Assembly (NCBI GenBank): GCA_037144255.1
Contig: JBAWXE010000025.1
Span: forward strand, 1 to 30,481
From: JBAWXE01 sp037144255
Lineage (GTDB): Bacteria; Bacteroidota; Bacteroidia; Chitinophagales; Chitinophagaceae
Direction: 5' to 3'
DNA: 30,481 nt
The notes under the pieces were generated by a model. The model saw only the letters and a list, made by a program, of their open reading frames with translations. It did no database searches and was not told the origin of the DNA. The position numbers and the translations under genes were made by a program. Positions 7,449-14,529 of the stretch are shown in pieces. Numbering within the stretch: position 1 is the stretch's first letter; every line of letters begins with the position of its first letter.

Positions 7449-7456
7449 CAAAGATA
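7449..7456 (-). promoter_or_regulatory. -7 box of the TPR gene
   Basis: On the minus strand this reads TATCTTTG, a full TAnnTTTG match. Transcription would start about 12 nt before ATG 7430. The box rules out the upstream TTG start, which lies within it. No good -33 element is visible. Confidence 0.6.
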
Positions 7457-7571
7457 TATTATTCCCAGCGAGGGTTGCATTACATTTTGTATGTAAATAT
7501 GGATATCGACATATTAAATATTATACTTTTTCATGTGTAGTAAAAAACAAAGAAAATCAATGTATTGCAGC

Positions 7572-7579
7572 TATTTTTG
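7572..7579 (+). promoter_or_regulatory. -7 box of the methyltransferase-PAP2 pair
   Basis: TATTTTTG matches TAnnTTTG and ends 16 nt before ATG 7596. The -33 element is not evident. Confidence 0.55.
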
Positions 7580-7595
7580 TGGTAAGTAACTCCGT

Positions 7596-8330
7596 ATGGA
7601 ACAAATAGATTGGTTTGAAAGTTGGTTTGGATCACCTTATTATAAGATATTATACGAGAACAGGGATGAGCTGGAAGCACAAGCTTTTGTAAAAAAGCTA
7701 ATAGACTACTTACAACCTATGCCTCAAAGCCGTATGCTGGATATAGCCTGCGGTGAGGGTAGATATGCTGTACAACTGGCTGATTATGGATATGATGTGA
7801 TAGGTACAGACCTATCTCACCATAGTATAGAGAAGGCCAAAGCCTATGAAAGTGACAGGTTGCAATTTTTCGTACAGGATATGCGAATGCCTTTTTACAT
7901 TAATTACTTTAATTATGCCTTCAATTTTTTTACCAGTTTTGGATATTTTGCCCACGACAGAGACCACAAGCTGGCAGCCAAGTCATTTGCCGGGGCATTA
8001 AAGCCTGGAGGCATATTGGTAATAGATTACCTGAACAAGGAGAATATCCTATCGCATCTGGTACCAGAGGAAACTGTTCAACGTGGCAGTTATACCTTTC
8101 ATCTAAAACGCAAACTGGAACGAAAGCATATAGTAAAAGAGATCAGCTTTAATGATGTAGATAATTATCCCCGAAAGTATACCGAAAGTGTAGCGGCTTT
8201 TGAATTGGCTGATTTTATCAAAATGTTCAAACTAGCAGGTTTATCTTTGGTAGGTACTTTTGGCGATTACAAGCTGAATACCTATCATCCGTTTGATTCA
8301 CCAAGAATGATCATGATCTTTAAGAAATAA
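7596..8330 (+). CDS. Class I SAM-dependent methyltransferase
   Basis: This 244-residue methyltransferase has motif I MLDIACGEGRYAVQLA (about residues 48-63) and the acidic end of the second strand in VIGTDLS. FVQDMRMPF (motif II region) and FAGALKPGGILVIDYLN (motif III region) follow. The N-terminal EQIDWFESWFGSPYY block is typical of a Bacteroidetes group annotated only as methyltransferases. The substrate cannot be inferred; small molecules are as likely as macromolecules. No transmembrane segments are seen. The stop TAA is separated from the next ATG by a single base, so the PAP2 gene is almost certainly co-transcribed. Confidence 0.85.
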   Translation: MEQIDWFESWFGSPYYKILYENRDELEAQAFVKKLIDYLQPMPQSRMLDIACGEGRYAVQLADYGYDVIGTDLSHHSIEKAKAYESDRLQFFVQDMRMPFYINYFNYAFNFFTSFGYFAHDRDHKLAAKSFAGALKPGGILVIDYLNKENILSHLVPEETVQRGSYTFHLKRKLERKHIVKEISFNDVDNYPRKYTESVAAFELADFIKMFKLAGLSLVGTFGDYKLNTYHPFDSPRMIMIFKK

Positions 8331-8331
8331 T

Positions 8332-8934
8332 ATGTTGCAAAAGATCCACGATACTATTTTATACTGGGATTATACTATATGGTATTATGTAAATACTGTT
8401 TGGCATAATTCGTATCTGGATGCAGTAATACCCTTTCTGCGCAATCAATGGTTTTGGGCACCACTGTATTTATTCCTACTCATATTTATGCCAATGAACT
8501 ATGGCAAAAAAGGATGGATATGGTGTTTGGGGTTTCTGATCACATTTGCACTTTGCGACCATATCAGTGCAGCATGGGTAAAGCCATTCTTTCACAGATT
8601 AAGACCTTGTAACGACCCCTATTTATCAAGAGTAGTACATATTATTGTGCCTTGTGGCAGTGGTTATAGTTTCCCCTCATCGCATGCTACCAACCACTTT
8701 GGAATGGGTACATTTTCAGCCATTACGATGTACGGGCGAGTGAAAGGAATAATGTTGATAGCCTTTCTATGGGCATTCTCTGTTTCATATGCTCAGGTAT
8801 ATGTAGGAGTTCACTTTCCGTTGGATGTAACAGTAGGTGCTACATTGGGTATATGTATAGGGATACTTACTGGGAAGCTATTCAATTTCAAATTCAAGCT
8901 TAGCTCTAAAGAAATAAAAGCTATTTACTCTTGA
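8332..8934 (+). CDS. PAP2-family membrane phosphatase
   Basis: This 200-residue integral membrane protein has about five hydrophobic segments and belongs to the type 2 phosphatidic acid phosphatase family, whose members dephosphorylate lipid phosphates such as undecaprenyl pyrophosphate. Motif 1 is KPFFHRLRP (K84, R91, P92). Motif 2 is PSSH (115-118, H118 catalytic). Motif 3 reads AQVYVGVHFPLD (154-165), so H161 and D165 are kept but the usual Ser-Arg is Ala-Gln. The gene follows the methyltransferase with a 1-nt gap. Its 3' end overlaps the convergent DUF4476 gene by 14 nt. Substrate is unknown; involvement in lipid-carrier recycling is inference. Confidence 0.85.
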   Translation: MLQKIHDTILYWDYTIWYYVNTVWHNSYLDAVIPFLRNQWFWAPLYLFLLIFMPMNYGKKGWIWCLGFLITFALCDHISAAWVKPFFHRLRPCNDPYLSRVVHIIVPCGSGYSFPSSHATNHFGMGTFSAITMYGRVKGIMLIAFLWAFSVSYAQVYVGVHFPLDVTVGATLGICIGILTGKLFNFKFKLSSKEIKAIYS

Positions 8935-9685
8935 TAAAATCCTTCAGTTCCTCTTTAGATGAATCGAGACTGAGATCATCTGATACTTTAGAATAGTTGC
9001 CTTTATCAGAAACATGCTTGTAAGCAAACTTGGCAAGTTCTAGCCTACTATGTTCGAAATTGAGCCATGTCATCATAATACGTACTTGAGCAGAGTTATA
9101 TTTTCTGCCTTTCAACCTAGATTTCAATAAACTAAGCTTATCTGTATCTGTTATCTTCTCACTTACTTCTTGTTTAATGTATTTGATATCTTCCTTACCC
9201 ATTCCTTTACCACGAGGATCTTCTACTTCATTGTCAAGTTCATTGTGTTTTGGTTCCTTCTGTATTTGTTCTGGTTTAGTACTATTAGGATAAATATCAT
9301 CGCGTGGAGGTGGTGGAACTGAATTGACATTATTTACTCTGTCACTCACATTCATACTGATAGTACCATGATCTACATCAACAATACAATTATTAAAAGT
9401 GGCTGGATCTATACGCACCCTACCATTGAAAAGCAAATCAGCCCTACTACCATATCTGCGTCTGTTAGGTGAATAGGCATAAACTTTCAATGAATGACGG
9501 CCGGGAGGCAAATCGCCAACAGTGAGCATGGTATTATGTCTTTCAAAGTAACGTTCATCTACAGCTAAAGTAAGTGGAGAACCATCGCTGAGAGAGACTC
9601 GCAAAACACTACGATCGCCAAGTTGAGCAATGGAATGAAAAGTAGTGATCAATAATATTAAAAGAGAAAAGAATGCCCTTGTCAT
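8921..9685 (-). CDS. Secreted DUF4476-domain protein
   Basis: This 254-residue exported protein has a signal peptide at about residues 1-20 (MTRAFFSLLILLITTFHSIA). A beta-rich N-terminal part (about 25-115) resembles proteins with small PEGA-like or carbohydrate-module-like folds (VGDLPPGRHSLKVYAYS). A Pro/charged linker spans about 120-165, and a C-terminal DUF4476 domain spans about 165-252, with the recognisable LLKSRLKGRKYNSAQVRIMM and LAKFAYKHVSDKGNY blocks. DUF4476 has no known function and is almost confined to Bacteroidetes. It is convergent with and overlaps the PAP2 gene. No clear promoter is seen in the 75-nt gap upstream. Confidence 0.78.
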   Translation of the reverse strand: MTRAFFSLLILLITTFHSIAQLGDRSVLRVSLSDGSPLTLAVDERYFERHNTMLTVGDLPPGRHSLKVYAYSPNRRRYGSRADLLFNGRVRIDPATFNNCIVDVDHGTISMNVSDRVNNVNSVPPPPRDDIYPNSTKPEQIQKEPKHNELDNEVEDPRGKGMGKEDIKYIKQEVSEKITDTDKLSLLKSRLKGRKYNSAQVRIMMTWLNFEHSRLELAKFAYKHVSDKGNYSKVSDDLSLDSSKEELKDFIKSK

Positions 9686-9760
9686 AAAAGTTGTATTAGC
9701 TATACAATATTAAGACACTGTAGCGAAGCAATAGTTAACGCATTAAAAAAGCAAGTTATT

Positions 9761-10501
9761 TTAACAGGGCAGTAACATTGCACATAATATGCCTGTAGAG
9801 ACAGCGGCATTCAAAGATTCAGCCCCACCTCTACGAGGTATTGTTACTTTATAAGTAGCTTTTTGGATAATAGCCTGCGATACACCTATAGATTCATTGC
9901 CAATTACTAAAATGCCTGAACTGCGTTTAGGCAACGTGTATACATCTGTTCCACCTAGTGTAGCTGCAAAAATAGGGAGTTTAGCTTTGGAAATGAACTC
10001 TTGCAAATTCATTTCCTGAATTTGTACACGCAGGTGTCCACCCATAGCAGATTGCACGACCTTGGGATTATAGACATCCACACAATCTGGAGAACAAACT
10101 ATATGTTGTATACCAAACCAGTCGGCAATACGTATAATTGTACCCATATTACCCGGGTCTTGAATACCATCCAATGCAATAGACCAACCTGAAGAGTTGG
10201 ACATATCACATTTTTTAGGCATTGATACTACCAATAGTACTTGATTGGATGTCTGTAATGTAGAAACAGCTTCCAATTCCCAGTCCTTCACATCCAGAAC
10301 TGTAGCTTCGGGATGAGAAGCAACAAAAGCGCTGTTTTCTTGCAACCATTCTTCCAAAGCCACTATAAGCTGTATCTTATACCCACTATTTAACCATTCC
10401 TTGGCTATCTTGTCACCCTCAGCTATAAATACATTGTGTTCTTTACGGTATTTTTGCTGGGTTAACGAGCGAATATATTTATTTTGTGTTTTGGATAACA
10501 T
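9761..10501 (-). CDS. TrmH/SpoU-family rRNA 2'-O-methyltransferase
   Basis: This 246-residue SPOUT enzyme should methylate a ribose 2'-OH in rRNA or tRNA. An N-terminal substrate-binding domain (about 1-100) begins MLSKTQNKYIRSLTQQKYR. The SpoU catalytic domain has motif 1 DGIQDPGNMGTIIRIADWFG, motif 2 VIGNESIGVS and motif 3 RRGGAESLNAAVSTGIL, forming the trefoil-knot SAM site. It is closest to RlmB- or TsnR-like proteins; the target nucleotide is not assignable. The frame extends 45 nt further upstream to 10546, but that would overlap the divergent TamL gene and the -7 box at 10507-10514. ATG 10501 is therefore preferred. It lies only 6 nt after that box, so the mRNA may be leaderless. Confidence 0.88.
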   Translation of the reverse strand: MLSKTQNKYIRSLTQQKYRKEHNVFIAEGDKIAKEWLNSGYKIQLIVALEEWLQENSAFVASHPEATVLDVKDWELEAVSTLQTSNQVLLVVSMPKKCDMSNSSGWSIALDGIQDPGNMGTIIRIADWFGIQHIVCSPDCVDVYNPKVVQSAMGGHLRVQIQEMNLQEFISKAKLPIFAATLGGTDVYTLPKRSSGILVIGNESIGVSQAIIQKATYKVTIPRRGGAESLNAAVSTGILCAMLLPC

Positions 10502-10506
10502 ACCTA

Positions 10507-10514
10507 CAAAGCTA
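10507..10514 (-). promoter_or_regulatory. -7 box of the rRNA methyltransferase gene
   Basis: On the minus strand this reads TAGCTTTG, a full TAnnTTTG match. The last G is 6 nt before the ATG at 10501, so transcription would begin at or within a few bases of the start codon. Confidence 0.55.
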
Positions 10515-10537
10515 AAATAATTGCTGCAACCCAATAC

Positions 10538-12967
10538 ATGTATCAACTAAAAACACATCATATCAAGAACGTATTGGTAGTTTTATTGATACTGACTATA
10601 ATAGTCGGGACAGGTTGCAACTCTACCAAGTACCTAAAGCCGGGGCAACACCTCCTAAGGAAAAACTCTGTTAAGATCAACTCAAATAAGCCCATTACTA
10701 AAAAGGCAGAATTGAGTGATAACTTACATAGCCAAATAGTACAGAAACCCAATAAATATTCCTTAAAAGTTTTTCCATTCAAATTGTGGTTGTATAACCT
10801 TCGATATAAAAAGTATCAAAATGATACCGGCAATTTTCAATTAAAAACAAAAACCGTAGAAAAACCTGTAGTGCTGGATAGCAGTACCATACCTAAGTCT
10901 AATCTATATATGCAGAGCTACTTATATAACCAAGGGTATTTCTATGCAAAGGTGAAGGACAGTATCAGGTTCAAAAAGAAAAAAGCTTTTGTACACTATA
11001 ATGTAGAGACTGGCATCAATTATAAAATAGATAAGGTATTATTTGATATTGACGATCCTACTGTTTTAAAATTTATAAAGGAATCTGATGAGGAGTCATT
11101 ATTAGAATCGGGAACTGACTTTTCTACCAATACATTAGATGAAGAGAGAAGCCGAATTACTGCGATGTTACGTAATAATGGCTACTTTAAGTTCTCACAA
11201 GAGAACATCACTTTTCAGATAGATACGCTGGGACAGCCTTATATCAACTGTATTACTAATCCATTAGCCAGTGTTGCTTATTGTGTATCGCTGCTCAAGA
11301 ACCCTAAAAAACAAACCCTGAATGTTACTATTATCATACGATCTGAAGAACAAAACGATTATAGGAGATATGGTATAGGTAAAGTGTATGTCTTACCGGA
11401 TTTTACAGACAAAAAGGACATAGCTGATAGTAGTAACATGATCAGAAAAGAGATAGGTGAAATGTCGTTTTTATACCACAATTACTATGTAAAAGAGAAT
11501 GTCATTGCCAAACATATATTCCTCATTACAGGCAAATACTACACTCAGGACAATTATGACCAGACGATTGCCAAACTGAATGAATTAGGCATATTTCAGT
11601 ATGTGCGTGTGTATATGATAGAAGACTCTTCAAAACCTGACAGACCATTGAATTGTGTCATTCTATTAAGCCCTACAAAAAAATATGACCTGACAGCTAA
11701 TTTTGATGTATCTAATGCAACTACCTATGATATGGGCATGGGTGTTACGCTTAGTCTTCGAAATAGAAATTTAGGCAAAGGCTCCAATCAACTTTCGGCA
11801 TCTGTAACAGGAGGATTAGAAACCAAATATTTTGGAAATAAAGGCAATAATTTCTTCGATCATTTCCTGTTAAGTAATAAAAACCTGGGAGGAAATGTAA
11901 GTATCATATTCCCTAAATTCCTAGTGCCATTCTCTCAAAGTAATGTGAGTAAAAAGAATGTACCCCGTACCATTGTAACTCTGGGTAGTAATCTCATAGA
12001 CCGAGTTGGTTACTTTACACTTATCAATACATCAGCTTACTTTACTTACAACTGGCATGAAACGAAAACCAAAACATGGGATTTCTCTCCTGCCTTTGTC
12101 AACGTGTTAAAGCTACCACATATTGATAGTTCTTTCCAGATAACGCTGAACAATAACAAATTCCTTAAAAACTCTTATAAAGAAAATTTCATTGAAGGGG
12201 AAAACCTGACCTTTACTTTCACAGATGCTAATGTTAAGAATGGAAAGAACTATTCAAAACTTAAAACTAGTATAGAGGAAGCCGGAGGACTTCTGAGTGC
12301 TGCTGTAGGATTTACTGACGTATTAAAGAATGCAGCCAATATACAATACGCACAATATGTAAAATTGGATATGGATGCAGAACATTTCTTTACTCGTAGG
12401 CATTCTACAACTGCATTTCGTTTCTTAGCTGGTGTAGGCATCCCTTATGACAGATCCAGCACACTTCCATACATCAAACAATACTTTGCGGGAGGAGCCT
12501 ATAGTATGCGAGGTTGGACAGTACGCACATTAGGACCAGGTGCCTATTTAGATCCACATTTCAATTCAAACACTTATAACAACATAGATAATATAGGTGA
12601 TATAAAACTTGAAATGAATGGAGAATTTCGGTTTGATATACTACCACTGTTCGGCGGTAGCGTAAAAATGAATGGAGCTTTATTTGCAGATGCAGGTAAT
12701 ATATGGTTGGCTCGCAAAGACAAGAACTATCTGGATGGCGAATTCAATATAAGTAGATTAGGGCAAGACATAGCAGTAAGTTCCGGGGCAGGCATTCGTT
12801 TTGACTTTGCCGGACTGATAGTATTACGATTAGACGCTGCATTCCCAATCAAAAAACCATATGTAGCCGAAAATTTTGGATGGGTGATAAACCAAATAAG
12901 CCCATTTGACGGTAGCTGGCGTGCCAACAATATGGTACTTCAACTAGCCCTAGGTTATCCATTCTAA
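10538..12967 (+). CDS. tamL: TamL: lipoprotein-type TamA/BamA-family outer membrane protein
   Basis: This 809-residue Omp85-family protein has an N-terminal hydrophobic stretch ending IVGTGC (C27), likely a lipoprotein signal peptide, followed by STKYLKPGQHLL, which is typical of Bacteroidetes TamL. POTRA-like repeats follow (about 100-380; SYLYNQGYFYAKVKDS and MLRNNGYFKFS are the hallmark segments). The C-terminal 16-strand barrel (about 400-809) includes FAGGAYSMRGW, matching the conserved RGF/Y motif region, and ends in an aromatic ALGYPF. The family inserts beta-barrel proteins into the outer membrane. The lipid anchor is what separates TamL from TamA. No tamB follows here. The gene is divergent from the rRNA methyltransferase with 36 nt between starts. 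No terminator is visible before arginase. Confidence 0.88.
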   Translation: MYQLKTHHIKNVLVVLLILTIIVGTGCNSTKYLKPGQHLLRKNSVKINSNKPITKKAELSDNLHSQIVQKPNKYSLKVFPFKLWLYNLRYKKYQNDTGNFQLKTKTVEKPVVLDSSTIPKSNLYMQSYLYNQGYFYAKVKDSIRFKKKKAFVHYNVETGINYKIDKVLFDIDDPTVLKFIKESDEESLLESGTDFSTNTLDEERSRITAMLRNNGYFKFSQENITFQIDTLGQPYINCITNPLASVAYCVSLLKNPKKQTLNVTIIIRSEEQNDYRRYGIGKVYVLPDFTDKKDIADSSNMIRKEIGEMSFLYHNYYVKENVIAKHIFLITGKYYTQDNYDQTIAKLNELGIFQYVRVYMIEDSSKPDRPLNCVILLSPTKKYDLTANFDVSNATTYDMGMGVTLSLRNRNLGKGSNQLSASVTGGLETKYFGNKGNNFFDHFLLSNKNLGGNVSIIFPKFLVPFSQSNVSKKNVPRTIVTLGSNLIDRVGYFTLINTSAYFTYNWHETKTKTWDFSPAFVNVLKLPHIDSSFQITLNNNKFLKNSYKENFIEGENLTFTFTDANVKNGKNYSKLKTSIEEAGGLLSAAVGFTDVLKNAANIQYAQYVKLDMDAEHFFTRRHSTTAFRFLAGVGIPYDRSSTLPYIKQYFAGGAYSMRGWTVRTLGPGAYLDPHFNSNTYNNIDNIGDIKLEMNGEFRFDILPLFGGSVKMNGALFADAGNIWLARKDKNYLDGEFNISRLGQDIAVSSGAGIRFDFAGLIVLRLDAAFPIKKPYVAENFGWVINQISPFDGSWRANNMVLQLALGYPF

Positions 12968-12998
12968 TAGTATTTAACCTACTAATATCATCACTTTT

Positions 12999-13029
12999 TT
13001 TGCTTAAACACGGGGTTTTAATACCTTTA
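12999..13029 (+). promoter_or_regulatory. Arginase promoter
   Basis: TTTG (12999-13002), a 19-nt spacer, then TACCTTTA (13022-13029), one base off TAnnTTTG, with ATG 5 nt later at 13034. The very short distance to the ATG suggests a short or absent leader. Confidence 0.6.
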
Positions 13030-13033
13030 CGAT

Positions 13034-13981
13034 ATGCGTAATATTAAAATCATTGAAGTAAAGTCAGAAATAGGTGCAGGTACACGTGGTGCCAGTCTAG
13101 GCATAGATGCTATTAAAATAGCAGCACTCGATTTTATGAGTAGCTTCTTTGTACATTTCCCTTCAGAGGCTTTAGAAACTGAGAATAGGTTGTTATACGA
13201 ACCGGTAGAGTCGCCATATGCAAGGCGTATAAAAGGTGTACTAACCATGTATCAACGTGTGGCTGATTGCGTACAAGACACTATTAAATCAGGTCTTTTC
13301 CCTCTCGTATTAGCAGGCGACCATAGTAGCGCAGGCGGAACAATAGCGGGTATCAAAATGGCAAAACCAAAGAGCCGTTTAGGTGTGATATGGATAGATG
13401 CACATGCAGATCTGCATACACCATACACTACCCCATCCGGTAATATGCATGGTATGCCATTGGCTACAGCATTAGGAGAAGATAATTTGGATTGTCAGGT
13501 ACATAACCCCGACCCGAACACAGTAGACCTTTGGAATAAACTAAAATCATTAGGAAAAATACAACCAAAGATCAACCCTGAGGATATTGTATATATAGCT
13601 TTACGCGATTTTGAAAAAGAAGAGGAGCATCTGATCAAGAAATACAATATCAAAGTCATAGCTGTACAAGAAGTGCGTCGTAAGGGTATTGAGAATGTAG
13701 TAAGACAAACCTTGCTACACCTGAGCAATTGCGATGACATCTATGTATCTTTTGATGTGGATAGTCTTGACAGCTCTATATCTCGTGGCACAGGAACTCC
13801 GGTAAGTAACGGACTCAAAGAAAGGGAAGCTGAAGATATGATAGCATCATTCATGCAGAATCACAAGATCTGTTGTTTTGAAGTAACAGAAGTGAATCCG
13901 ACATTAGACAAAGAAAATCTAATGGCAGAAATAGCCTTTAATATCCTGCAAAGAAGTGTGAACCTATTATTGATGAACTAA
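13034..13981 (+). CDS. rocF: Arginase
   Basis: This 315-residue ureohydrolase hydrolyses arginine to ornithine and urea using two Mn ions. The metal ligands are visible: H97 in GDHS, D122/H124/D126 in DAHAD, and D241/D243 in SFDVDSLD. HTPYTTPSGNMHGMPLA after DAHAD and GTGTPVSNGL after the last motif are diagnostic of arginase rather than agmatinase or formimidoylglutamase. The C-terminal EVNPTLDKENLMAE also fits arginase. No His-degradation or urease genes are nearby. It has its own promoter at 12999-13029 and ends 7 nt before the stop of the convergent gene at 13989. Confidence 0.9.
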   Translation: MRNIKIIEVKSEIGAGTRGASLGIDAIKIAALDFMSSFFVHFPSEALETENRLLYEPVESPYARRIKGVLTMYQRVADCVQDTIKSGLFPLVLAGDHSSAGGTIAGIKMAKPKSRLGVIWIDAHADLHTPYTTPSGNMHGMPLATALGEDNLDCQVHNPDPNTVDLWNKLKSLGKIQPKINPEDIVYIALRDFEKEEEHLIKKYNIKVIAVQEVRRKGIENVVRQTLLHLSNCDDIYVSFDVDSLDSSISRGTGTPVSNGLKEREAEDMIASFMQNHKICCFEVTEVNPTLDKENLMAEIAFNILQRSVNLLLMN

Positions 13982-13988
13982 TCCACAT

Positions 13989-14519
13989 TTATCTGCTCAA
14001 TATTATTTTTAATGACTTGCAAGGAATAGGATTCCCTTCGCGAGATACTACTCTTATTTGATCGAAATAAGCGGTGTCACCTCCTTTTGTCCTTCGAGAT
14101 AAACCATTCATTACAGCTCTACTAAGAGTATCACCTTTGCAGTATTCTGCGAGATAATCAATCACGTAAATAGTATTGCCAATAGAGTCTTCAGCCGCAC
14201 TACGCTCTCCGTAGGTAAAATTAAAACCATTGACCTTATAGTAATTTCCTTTCTCATCTTTAGCTATAATCCCTTGTGTTATCAGAGAATCGAATTCGTG
14301 CTTAGCTACTTTGCCACCAGTAATATTTGAATGACCTAAGTATATATCTACGTTCTTAGGTACATAATTAAGATCCGGTTTACTCGATGTAGATTTTGCT
14401 GCAGTGGTAGGTTTCTTAGCTACAGGTTTAGCCTTACTTGTTACCTTTTGAGCCAAAACGCTTACAGAGCCTATCATTAAAGCGGCAATGACAAATATGT
14501 TCTTTATAGAATACTTCAT
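13989..14519 (-). CDS. Small secreted protein of unknown function (GldM-C-like segment?)
   Basis: This 176-residue protein has a signal peptide (MKYSIKNIFVIAALMIGSVSVLAQ) and a Lys/Thr/Ala/Ser-rich low-complexity linker (about 25-45). A compact domain follows (about 48-176) with YLGHSNITGGKVAKHEF and GGDTAYFDQIRVVSREGNPI. The last block faintly recalls the C-terminal domains of the T9SS protein GldM/PorM, but I do not assign it. ATG 14519 is chosen because it gives a clean signal peptide; ATG 14525 is equally possible. It lies 10 nt after the valS stop, so it is probably read from the valS transcript. Confidence 0.65.
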   Translation of the reverse strand: MKYSIKNIFVIAALMIGSVSVLAQKVTSKAKPVAKKPTTAAKSTSSKPDLNYVPKNVDIYLGHSNITGGKVAKHEFDSLITQGIIAKDEKGNYYKVNGFNFTYGERSAAEDSIGNTIYVIDYLAEYCKGDTLSRAVMNGLSRRTKGGDTAYFDQIRVVSREGNPIPCKSLKIILSR

Positions 14520-14529
14520 TGACATAAAG

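Noticed and set aside
10502..10546. N-terminal extension of the rRNA methyltransferase by 15 residues.
   Set aside because: It would cover its own -7 box and overlap the TamL start; family members begin at or near MLSKTQ.
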